A DNA stretch of 45,825 nt, taken from NCBI GenBank assembly GCA_016795375.1, contig JAEUHJ010000080.1:1-45825 (forward strand), written 5' to 3'. Origin of the DNA: Verrucomicrobiaceae bacterium (GTDB taxonomy: Bacteria; Verrucomicrobiota; Verrucomicrobiia; Verrucomicrobiales; Verrucomicrobiaceae). The first letter of the stretch is position 1; every line of letters begins with the position of its first letter. The notes below the pieces were generated by a model that was not told the DNA's origin, made no database searches, and was given only the letters and a program-made list of their open reading frames with translations. Both the position numbers and the translations under genes were made by a program. Positions 38,586 through 45,825 of this stretch are shown here, piece after piece.

Positions 38586-41500
38586 ATGGCCGACGCAGCC
38601 GTCCAAATCTTCGGAGGAATCGACCCCGCCGCCAGTGCGGTTCTGGCCAGCTTGGGCGGGCGTTACCGCGTCATGGCCGAGCTTGGAAGGGGCGGATTTG
38701 GCCAGGTGCTCCTTGCGGAGGATGAGCTGCTGCGCCGGAAGGTCGCGATCAAAATCCTGCGCAAGACACGGCGAGACGGGCAAAAAAACGGATTCACAGC
38801 TGACGCGGCGTTTCTGACCGAGGCGCGGATGGTGGCACGGATGGAGCACGCGGGCATCGTGCCGATCTATGACGTGATCGCGACGGAGGAGGGAGGTTAC
38901 TGCATCATCTCACGTTACGTGGAAGGCCGCACGCTGCGCGAGCATCTGGGCGAAAGGCGCCTTCCCTTCCTTGAGGCAACGGACGTGGCGGCGGGCCTGT
39001 GCGAGGCGTTGAGTCATGCGCACAAGCTTGGCGTGGCGCACCGGGATGTGAAACCGGCGAACATCATGCTGACCGCTGAAATGCGTCCACTGCTGCTGGA
39101 TTTCGGCCTGGCCCGAAGCTGGAGCGAACTCGGCGGCGAGGGTCTGGCGGCGGGAACACCGGGTTACATGAGTCCCGAACAGGCGCGCGGAGAGGACCAC
39201 CTGATCAACAACCGGTCTGACATCTTCAGCCTGGGCGTGGTGTTTTATGAGATGCTGACCGGACAGCAGGCGTTTCCGTGCGGGTCGGCACGACAGCAGG
39301 TGGAATTGCTGGAATCCGGCGGGCCGCCGCCGCCACGCCAGATCGATCCCTGCGTACCTAAGGAGTTGGAGCGCATCTGCCTGAAGGCTTTGCAGCCGCA
39401 AATCCGCATGCGTTATGCCATGGCCACCGACATGCTGGATGATCTGTGCCAATGGCATGCCTCCATGAGGGAGACCGTGGTGGCAAAGCCGCCTGCGGTC
39501 GCCGGGGCGGGCAAGGCTCCCGTCGCTCCCCTCTCTTTGGCGCAGGCCACCAGCCCGCACTCGGCGGCAATCCGCGTGGTGCCGCGTGGTTTGCGGGCCT
39601 TTGACCAGGGGGACGCTGATTTTTTCCTGACATTGGTTCCCGGCCCGCGGGACCGGCACGGACTGCCGGAGAGCCTGCGCTTCTGGAAGCAACGCATCGA
39701 GAGTGATGATCCCATGGTCGCTTTTCGAGTCGGCGTACTCTACGGACCGTCGGGCTGCGGAAAGTCATCCCTGATCCGGGCCGGGCTGCTCCCGCGCTGC
39801 GCGGAACACATCACTGTCCTGTTTCATGAGGCGCGAAGCACAGGCAATGCGACACGCCTGGCCCGGGCATTGTGGCAAAAGTTTCCGTCGCTGGCCCCTT
39901 TTGGCGAATCACCGCCGGTGTTGCTGCAAAAACTCCGCCACAACGGATTGCTGCGTGGCGGGCGCAAGCTGCTGATCGTGATCGACCAGACGGAGCAATG
40001 GCTGCGGGCGGGTGAATCACCCGCCATGTCCCCGGAGGTGGTGGATTCTCACGGGGAGACACTGCCAGGCAGCAGCGACGCGGAGGCCACTGATCACGAA
40101 GATGGACCGGCGCTTCTGAACACGCTGCGGCAGTGTGACGGCACCCAGGTCCAGATCCTCATGCTCGTGCGCGACGACTTCTGGCGCAGCGTCAGCCGCC
40201 TGCTTGCCGAGGCGGACGTCGAACTGGACAACAACAACAGCGCGCTGGTGGACTTGTTTGAACTGCGGCACGCGGAGATGGTGCTGGAGAGCTTCGGTCG
40301 CGCCTACCGCTGCCTTCCGGAAGATCCTGCCGTGGTGCTTTCAAAGGCCGGCCATGAGTTCATTCGTGAATCGGTTCGCAGCCTGGAGGAGCACCGGCGG
40401 GTGTCGCCAGTGCGCCTGGCGTTGTTCGCGCAGATGTTCCGTGACCGTGAATGGAGCTTGGAAGGATTGCGGCAGGTCGGCGGCGTCAGCGGCGTGGCCG
40501 TGACTTTTTTGGAGGAAACTTTTCGCGGACCCTCCGCCCGTGCAACGCACCGGATGCATGAACAGGCGACGCGGCAGGTGTTACAACTCTTCGTGCCTGA
40601 AACTGGAGATGTGCGCGGCACCGCGCGCACACAGGCGGAATTGCTCGTGGCGTCCGGCTACGAACAGCGCCCGAAGGCCTTTCAAGAACTGCTCCACGCA
40701 CTGGACGCGGACCTGCGTCTGCTGACGCCGGTGGACACCTTGGAAACCACTGACGGACAGTCCTCATGGCAACTGACACACGACCACATGGTGCCGGCAT
40801 TACGCGACTGGCTGCAGGCACGCAAGGCGGACACGCTGCGCGGACGCGCCGAAATCCGGCTGGGTGAACGTGCCCGTGAATGGCACGCACGTCCCGATCC
40901 TGCCCGTCTGCCAAGCGTATGGGAGTGGCTGCATCTGCGTCTGCTCACCAAGCACGTCCGCTGGACGAAGAAAGAGGCCAGATGGATGCGAAAGGGCATG
41001 AACCGCGCCCAAACTTGGGCCGCAGTCTGCGTCATCATGCTCTGCGCAGGAGGATGGATCCTGCATGAACTCCGCGCCGCCATGCGTGGCGATGATCTGG
41101 CTGAAAGGGTGCTGTCCGCGCCAGCAAACGAAGTGGCGGCCCTGATGAAACATGCCGAGCCTTGGAGAAAAGCAGTGCTGCCAAGGCTGGCGGAAGCCTC
41201 CACGCTGCCCCTGACTACCACCGCAGGGCTGAACGCACGCCTGGCACTTGTGGACCACAACACATCCCATGTTCCGGTCTTGGCCACTGCGATGTTGGAA
41301 GCTGACGCGGAGGCTTTCGCAGCCATCCAGCAGGCGTTGGAAAAACACCCGCCCGCGCCGGAAACTTTTCACGCCATACTGGACAACGCGGAGGCTGCCA
41401 ATGGGCGGAAACTGCGCGCTTACGTTGCACTGACAGCTTTTGACGAAAGTGACTCCACGCTCGATGGCGTGGACGAGAGCGCGGCCCGCTGGCTGGTGAC

Positions 41501-42905
41501 ATCCGTGAGCGAGCCCACCGCATGGGCAGCCCTGCTGGGCCATCGCGCCCACAAGCTGTCCCCCCTGCTGGAAAAAGCACTGCATGCAGCAAGGATCGAA
41601 ACAGATCAAAAGCATGTGGCGGCCGTGCTGGCCAGCCTGCACGCCGGGACGCCGGCGGAACTGGTGAAGCTGCTGCGGCTGGTTCCGGCCTCCGCCGCGC
41701 CGCCCGTGGTGCAGGCGTTGAAGGGACATCCCGGGGCCGGGGAACTGTTGGCAGGATTCAAGGCTCCGCAGATCAAAATTACGGGCGGTTCCGAGACGGA
41801 GCTTCTGAGCAACGATGACGAGGCCGCCCTCGCAGCCCATGCCAATGTGCTGCTGGCCGGACTCTGCCTCGGCAGGGAGGAGAGTTTCTGGCCATGTCTG
41901 CGGCGGCAGGCCGACCGCACGTTGCGCACTTTTTTGTTCCTCAATGCCGCCGCCGCCGGTGTTCCGCTGGAGACGCTGGTGCAACGGCTGCTGGTGGAGC
42001 AGGATGCCGGCGTGCGGCAGGCAGTGCTGCTGGCCTTGAGCGCGTATCCGACGTCGCTGCTGCCGGCCTCGATGCACGAACGCACCCTGGCATGGCTGCG
42101 CGATGCCTACGCAGCAGATCCCGATGGCGGCGTGCATTCCTCCATCGCCACCTTGATGCAGCGCTGGTCGCTGGACCTCGAACTGACGGAGTGGCAGAAA
42201 AAACTGCCGCGAACGCCCCTCCCCGCGGCCGGGAAGGGATGGTGGGTGACACCGTCCGGCGTGGACATGCGCGTTATCCGGCTGCCGGACGACCGCAGAT
42301 GCGCTATCGGCGCCTGCGAGGTCACACAGGCCGAATTTTCCCGGTTCGAGCAGTTCATTTCCGCCAGGGATGAAGACAAGGACGCACCGGCGCATGGTGT
42401 GCGCTGGGAACAGGCGGCGAATTACTGCGACTGGCTGTCTGCGAAGGAAAACTTGGAGCTTGCAGGACGGCTGTATGCGGTTGCAGGCTCAGAGCCGGAT
42501 TTCGACACGAACAGTTTCGCGGGATACCGGCTGCCCACGCGCGCGGAATGGAAGGCTGCGGCCACCTCCGCGCCGAAGGGCAGCTTTGACTTTGGGAACG
42601 CAAGAGCGCACACAACACTTTTCGCCTGGGGGGCGCTGAACTCCGGCGTCCATGTAAATGCCGTCGCACGCCTGCTGCCAAACGATCAGGGACTGTGGGA
42701 CACCCTGGGAAATGCCGGAGAATGGGGGCATGTTCTCCGAAAGGTGAGCAGTTCCGAGATGGGAGAGGTGTATGGAGGGTCGTTTACGACGCATCCGGAG
42801 GGAATGGGAGAAGATGAGATCTACATGACAGGACGTAAATCGGGAACAAACCGTGACGGACTGCGCCTGGCACGGATCCTGCCCCCTGAAATTCCTGAAA
42901 AATAA
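38586..42905 (+). CDS. Ser/Thr kinase - STAND NTPase - FGE-like domain fusion
   Basis: The 1439-residue protein joins three modules. Residues 25-290 form a Hanks-type kinase: GRGGFGQV loop, Lys56 in AIKIL, HRDVKPAN (HRD at 152-154), DFG at 172-174 and GTPGYMSPEQA. All catalytic residues are present. Residues about 345-780 form a STAND-type NTPase with Walker A GPSGCGKSS (387-395) and Walker B LLIVIDQTEQW (Asp467). One membrane helix follows (about 810-832, WAAVCVIMLCAGGWIL). A helical-repeat region leads to a C-terminal FGE-sulfatase-like domain (about 1218-1435: IGACEVTQAEFSRFEQF, GYRLPTRAEWKAAA, GNAGEW, DGLRLARIL) that would lie outside. The layout suggests a membrane signalling sensor. Substrates and trigger are unknown. 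Confidence 0.88.
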   Translation: MADAAVQIFGGIDPAASAVLASLGGRYRVMAELGRGGFGQVLLAEDELLRRKVAIKILRKTRRDGQKNGFTADAAFLTEARMVARMEHAGIVPIYDVIATEEGGYCIISRYVEGRTLREHLGERRLPFLEATDVAAGLCEALSHAHKLGVAHRDVKPANIMLTAEMRPLLLDFGLARSWSELGGEGLAAGTPGYMSPEQARGEDHLINNRSDIFSLGVVFYEMLTGQQAFPCGSARQQVELLESGGPPPPRQIDPCVPKELERICLKALQPQIRMRYAMATDMLDDLCQWHASMRETVVAKPPAVAGAGKAPVAPLSLAQATSPHSAAIRVVPRGLRAFDQGDADFFLTLVPGPRDRHGLPESLRFWKQRIESDDPMVAFRVGVLYGPSGCGKSSLIRAGLLPRCAEHITVLFHEARSTGNATRLARALWQKFPSLAPFGESPPVLLQKLRHNGLLRGGRKLLIVIDQTEQWLRAGESPAMSPEVVDSHGETLPGSSDAEATDHEDGPALLNTLRQCDGTQVQILMLVRDDFWRSVSRLLAEADVELDNNNSALVDLFELRHAEMVLESFGRAYRCLPEDPAVVLSKAGHEFIRESVRSLEEHRRVSPVRLALFAQMFRDREWSLEGLRQVGGVSGVAVTFLEETFRGPSARATHRMHEQATRQVLQLFVPETGDVRGTARTQAELLVASGYEQRPKAFQELLHALDADLRLLTPVDTLETTDGQSSWQLTHDHMVPALRDWLQARKADTLRGRAEIRLGERAREWHARPDPARLPSVWEWLHLRLLTKHVRWTKKEARWMRKGMNRAQTWAAVCVIMLCAGGWILHELRAAMRGDDLAERVLSAPANEVAALMKHAEPWRKAVLPRLAEASTLPLTTTAGLNARLALVDHNTSHVPVLATAMLEADAEAFAAIQQALEKHPPAPETFHAILDNAEAANGRKLRAYVALTAFDESDSTLDGVDESAARWLVTSVSEPTAWAALLGHRAHKLSPLLEKALHAARIETDQKHVAAVLASLHAGTPAELVKLLRLVPASAAPPVVQALKGHPGAGELLAGFKAPQIKITGGSETELLSNDDEAALAAHANVLLAGLCLGREESFWPCLRRQADRTLRTFLFLNAAAAGVPLETLVQRLLVEQDAGVRQAVLLALSAYPTSLLPASMHERTLAWLRDAYAADPDGGVHSSIATLMQRWSLDLELTEWQKKLPRTPLPAAGKGWWVTPSGVDMRVIRLPDDRRCAIGACEVTQAEFSRFEQFISARDEDKDAPAHGVRWEQAANYCDWLSAKENLELAGRLYAVAGSEPDFDTNSFAGYRLPTRAEWKAAATSAPKGSFDFGNARAHTTLFAWGALNSGVHVNAVARLLPNDQGLWDTLGNAGEWGHVLRKVSSSEMGEVYGGSFTTHPEGMGEDEIYMTGRKSGTNRDGLRLARILPPEIPEK

Positions 42906-42961
42906 TCTTGCCGTGTTTCTCTGCCGCTCGCTAACATCACTGCGTCCCCCCTTTTTTACCT

Positions 42962-43405
42962 ATGAAAGAATCCATGCGTGACGCCTTCCTGAGAGCCGCA
43001 ACTCTTCCCCTTTGCTCAGGCGACCCCGGTGATCCCCCTGGCACTTTCCCTGGCGGCTATTTCCTGGCAGACATTGACCAATTTGGGATTCTGCGTTGCT
43101 GTAATGACAACCGGTGCGCTTCGGGATACCACGACACATGCGACAGACTGATGAGCAAAGCGGAGCTTCGCAAAAGGGGTACCAGCTTTAGAGGAGCTCA
43201 CTGGCGCGAGTGCGAACCCGATGTCGATGAAGGCTCGCCACTCATCCGCATCATCCTCGCGATCATCTCTGGGCTGGGCGTCACCTGGCTGGGTACGCGT
43301 TGGGCGGCGGCGAAATCCTTGTCTGGATGGACCGGCCCGGTTCTGGGTGTGCTGACAGCGCTGCTGGTGCTCTGGCTGCTGCGGCCAAGGCGCAAAGACC
43401 CGTGA
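42962..43405 (+). CDS. Small Cys-rich protein with two C-terminal membrane helices
   Basis: The 147-residue product is not recognised. The first 90 residues contain a cysteine set (LPLCSG, LRCCNDNRCASGYHDTCDR, HWRECEP) that could bind a metal or form disulfides. Two membrane helices follow (about 94-112, IRIILAIISGLGVTWLG, and about 122-140, GPVLGVLTALLVLWLL) with a basic tail. It starts 56 bases after the kinase fusion, on the same strand, and may belong to the same unit. It could be a partner or target of the kinase, but this rests on position only. Confidence 0.55.
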   Translation: MKESMRDAFLRAATLPLCSGDPGDPPGTFPGGYFLADIDQFGILRCCNDNRCASGYHDTCDRLMSKAELRKRGTSFRGAHWRECEPDVDEGSPLIRIILAIISGLGVTWLGTRWAAAKSLSGWTGPVLGVLTALLVLWLLRPRRKDP

Positions 43406-43431
43406 GGCGGGTTTGAATCGCAGAAGCTATC

Positions 43432-45708
43432 GTGATGTCGCGAACGCCCGACACCTGCCCCTACCGCCAGCCGCTCCCGGTGCCGTCTGGAAAGGTCACA
43501 CATGCCTGCATGCTTGCCCTAGGCATCTCCGGCGCGGAAAATCCGGCGCTGTGCGCGGTGAACGAACATGAGTGTGCGCTGTGCTGCCGCAGTGCACCGC
43601 CGACGGCCGAGGAACCCAATGGCATCGTCGCCTCCACCCTCTACAAGGCGCTGCAGCAGGTCAAAAACGCGGGTGGTGTCCCAGGATGTGACGCAGCCAC
43701 CGCCGCGACGATGCAGCCGCTGGTGATGCGTTACTTGGACGTGTCATCCGCCGATCCGGCGCACAGCACGGGCGGACCGCGACCGCACCCGTGCCGCCAC
43801 CTCGGTGCGCAGACTGGCGAGCAGCAGTGCCGCACCTGCCGGGGCAATGTGCGGCGGAAAGTGTTCCAATGCCACCACCCGCGCCACCAGAGCACCACCA
43901 TCCAGCATTGCCTGAGGTGTCGCGACTACAAGCCACGTCCCCCGTCGCAAAACGTCGCACGCTGGGCCGTCGGCATGACCACGGCGCCACGCGCGGTGCG
44001 CACACTGCACCGCACGCTGCGCTCCCTGCGCAAGGCTGGCTGGACGGAACATGTTCATCTGTTCGCCGAAACAGGCACGCGCACCTGGGCCGCCCGGCTC
44101 ATCGGCGGCCCCCTTGTGGTCATCCGTCGCAAAGGTCCGGCGCTGGGAGCCTGGTCGAATTTTTTTCTCGGCCTGCAGGAACTTTATCTCCGCCAGCCCG
44201 ATGCGGACGCCTACCTCATGGTGCAGGATGACGTGATCTTCTGCCGCGATTTGCGCGCCTATCTGGAAGACAAGCTCTGGCCGAAAGGCGCGGCCGTCGG
44301 CGTGGTTTCACTCCACACCCCCGGTCACCTCAGTGCCGAGAAGAACCCGGGCTTTTTCCATGCGGAGCTTGGCTGGCGGGCATGGGGAGCGCAGGCGCTG
44401 GTCTTCCCCAATGCCGCAGCCCGCGCCTTTCTTTCCGACGCCAAGGTGGTCGCCCACCGGCAGAAAGGCATCCTCGACGGTACAAAAAACGTCGATTCGG
44501 TCATCGGCGACTGGTGTTTGCGGACCAGGCACCACTTCTGGATGCACTCCCCCAGCCTCGCGGAGCACATCGGCGCCACGTCCACGCTCTGGCCGAACTT
44601 GGGTCTGGAGGGCAACCGGTCGTCCGCCGATTTTCCGGGGGAGAACATCCGTGTCGCTGATGCGCTGGTGCGACGGCCTGCGACAAAGGGCGCCGAAATG
44701 CCCGCTCCAGCCGACATCTGCAAACCAAACGGCAAAAACAACCCGGCCAAACAGCCAACCCCCTCGCACAACGCGCCGCTGATCATCCCACCGCCACAAC
44801 ACGTCCCCCACACGTCCGCCGGACACCCTGTCGCCGTGCTCTGCACCCACTTCAATTTCGCCGGGTTCGCCGAGCCAAGGCGCAATTTGATGCGCTTCCT
44901 GCTCCAGTGCCGGACCTTGGGCATCACGGTGTATGGCATGGAGATATGCCTTGAGGGAACACAGCCGGTGACTGCAGGGATTCCAGGCTGGTGGGTGGAA
45001 CATGTGACCCAGCGGGGTGTTCTCTGGCAGAAAGAAGCCGCCATTAACGAATTGGCACGACGCGTGCCGGACCACTGCCAGATTCTCGCATGGGTGGACG
45101 CCGATTTGTGGTTTGAACACCCCGATTGGCCGAAGAAGCTTTTGAAGGCTATCGAAGGTGGATCACATGTGGTCCAGATGTTTAAACAAGCACACTGGAT
45201 GGAGCGCGGTGGAGAGGTGAGGCTCACAAGGCCGGGAATCGTGGCGGCAAACGGAGATCGTGAAGGACATCCCGGCTTTGCATGGGCTGCTAGACGCGAC
45301 TTCTGGACCACTGGCGGAGGCCTCTATGACCTGTCGTTGGCAGGTTCGGGGGATTGGATTGCCGCAGCTGCGTTTCTAGGGGTTCCGTTGGAAACCTATT
45401 CTCACACGATGCTGACGGCCCTTGGACATCAGCAAAAAGCCAGCCGTGAGAACTACGCAACTTGGCTTCGGCGTGTTCAAAAATGGTCTGTCGGCCAGCC
45501 AGGATATATTGAAACCAATGTCTGGCATGAATGGCATGGCGATCGCGGAACCCGTCAGTATGTCGGCCGCCGTGAACTAATGAAAAGTTTTGACCCGGCT
45601 TATATCAAGAAGACCCTCGGAGGAATGCTCGAATGGAGCGACGACGCTCCTGCGCAAATATGCGAGAAGATTTCCAGCTACTTCATGTCACGCAAGGAGG
45701 ATGGTTGA
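43432..45708 (+). CDS. Zinc-ribbon protein with two glycosyltransferase-like domains
   Basis: The 758-residue protein has a Cys-rich N-terminus. One set (CAVNEHECALCC) lies near residue 45. A zinc-ribbon-like set follows at about 120-165 (HPCRHLGAQTGEQQCRTCRG, then FQCHHPRH and CLRCRDY). A first glycosyltransferase-like domain covers about 175-410, with WAVGMTTAPRAVRTLHRTL and the DxD-like VQDDVIFC. A Pro/Asn-rich linker leads to a second domain (about 475-720: CTHFNFAGFAEPRRNLMRFL, LAWVDADLWFEHPDW with DAD, GHPGFAWAARRDFW). It probably assembles surface or phage-like glycans; donor and acceptor are unknown. ATG at 43435 is an equal start. It overlaps the next gene (TGATG). Confidence 0.7.
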   Translation: MMSRTPDTCPYRQPLPVPSGKVTHACMLALGISGAENPALCAVNEHECALCCRSAPPTAEEPNGIVASTLYKALQQVKNAGGVPGCDAATAATMQPLVMRYLDVSSADPAHSTGGPRPHPCRHLGAQTGEQQCRTCRGNVRRKVFQCHHPRHQSTTIQHCLRCRDYKPRPPSQNVARWAVGMTTAPRAVRTLHRTLRSLRKAGWTEHVHLFAETGTRTWAARLIGGPLVVIRRKGPALGAWSNFFLGLQELYLRQPDADAYLMVQDDVIFCRDLRAYLEDKLWPKGAAVGVVSLHTPGHLSAEKNPGFFHAELGWRAWGAQALVFPNAAARAFLSDAKVVAHRQKGILDGTKNVDSVIGDWCLRTRHHFWMHSPSLAEHIGATSTLWPNLGLEGNRSSADFPGENIRVADALVRRPATKGAEMPAPADICKPNGKNNPAKQPTPSHNAPLIIPPPQHVPHTSAGHPVAVLCTHFNFAGFAEPRRNLMRFLLQCRTLGITVYGMEICLEGTQPVTAGIPGWWVEHVTQRGVLWQKEAAINELARRVPDHCQILAWVDADLWFEHPDWPKKLLKAIEGGSHVVQMFKQAHWMERGGEVRLTRPGIVAANGDREGHPGFAWAARRDFWTTGGGLYDLSLAGSGDWIAAAAFLGVPLETYSHTMLTALGHQQKASRENYATWLRRVQKWSVGQPGYIETNVWHEWHGDRGTRQYVGRRELMKSFDPAYIKKTLGGMLEWSDDAPAQICEKISSYFMSRKEDG

Positions 45709-45825
45709 TGGCTCCGCCACCAGGAACAGAATTCTCCGAAGGCTGGGCCGCCTGGCAGAACTTTGTTCATCGATCTGCCGCCTGGGAGAAGCACGTTGTG
45801 CCAGCGCTCGAAGGAAAAGCCGTTT
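45708..45825 (+). CDS. Start of an unidentified gene, cut by the window edge
   Basis: An ATG inside the overlap TGATG opens a frame to the end of the window (39 codons): MAPPPGTEFSEGWAAWQNF, then an HRSAAWEKHVVPALEGKAV stretch. The preceding gene has AAGGAGG 8 bases upstream, a good Shine-Dalgarno site. The fragment resembles the N-terminal helix that comes before the SAM-binding strand in some class I methyltransferases of glycan clusters, but it is too short to be sure. It is translationally coupled to the glycosyltransferase gene. Confidence 0.5.
   Translation, partial: MAPPPGTEFSEGWAAWQNFVHRSAAWEKHVVPALEGKAV

Overview
The window reads as a chromosomal segment of a Verrucomicrobiota bacterium, most like the Verrucomicrobiaceae (Prosthecobacter/Verrucomicrobium type). 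This is inferred from gene content: the C-terminus of a PVC-type heme-binding protein, a DUF6807 protein beside TIM-barrel sugar isomerase-like proteins, a kinase-STAND-formylglycine-enzyme-like fusion, and high-GC coding sequence with tight ATGA gene overlaps. No tRNA, rRNA, CRISPR array or intact insertion sequence was seen.

Region 1 (1-7.95 kb) is a mix of secreted sugar-metabolism proteins, a SufE-type sulfur acceptor, rpsT with a clear promoter and terminator, and an aldo/keto reductase. It also holds a scarred stretch. A small membrane-anchored gene is present twice (4481-4954 and 6607-7080). The first copy abuts the 3' piece of a broken pcm gene, and between the copies lies a sulfatase-modifying-factor gene split by a one-base frameshift.

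Region 2 (8.1-16.1 kb) carries gltB-gltD (glutamate synthase), a Tat-exported sugar isomerase-like protein and a protein with a histone-H1-like Lys/Ala/Pro tail. Region 3 (16.4-27.7 kb) is a division and cell-wall (dcw) operon: rsmH, ftsL, ftsI, murE, murF, mraY, murD, a LysM membrane protein and ftsW. The first seven genes are chained by 4-base overlaps (ftsI starts with TTG inside the ftsL end) and sit behind a good sigma70-like promoter in an AT-rich spacer. No murG, murC, ftsQ, ftsA or ftsZ follows ftsW.

Region 4 (27.8-38.5 kb) is housekeeping: accD, comF, purT, a SirB1-type transglutaminase-like gene, mtnP, a lipoprotein, maf and a U32-family gene. It is interrupted at 31.7-34.2 kb by a visibly less GC-rich island. 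The island encodes a putative Type II restriction-modification system: a PD-(D/E)XK endonuclease, an XRE regulator and a divergent D12-class adenine methyltransferase whose promoter predicts a nearly leaderless mRNA. A broken small gene and a 72-base fold-back with perfect 28-base arms close the island. The U32 gene carries an in-frame 108-base palindromic element.

Region 5 (38.6 kb to the end) holds a 1439-residue Ser/Thr kinase-STAND NTPase-FGE-like fusion, a small Cys-rich two-helix membrane protein, a large zinc-ribbon protein with two glycosyltransferase-like domains, and the start of another translationally coupled gene. This cluster and the restriction island are the parts most likely to hold undescribed biology.
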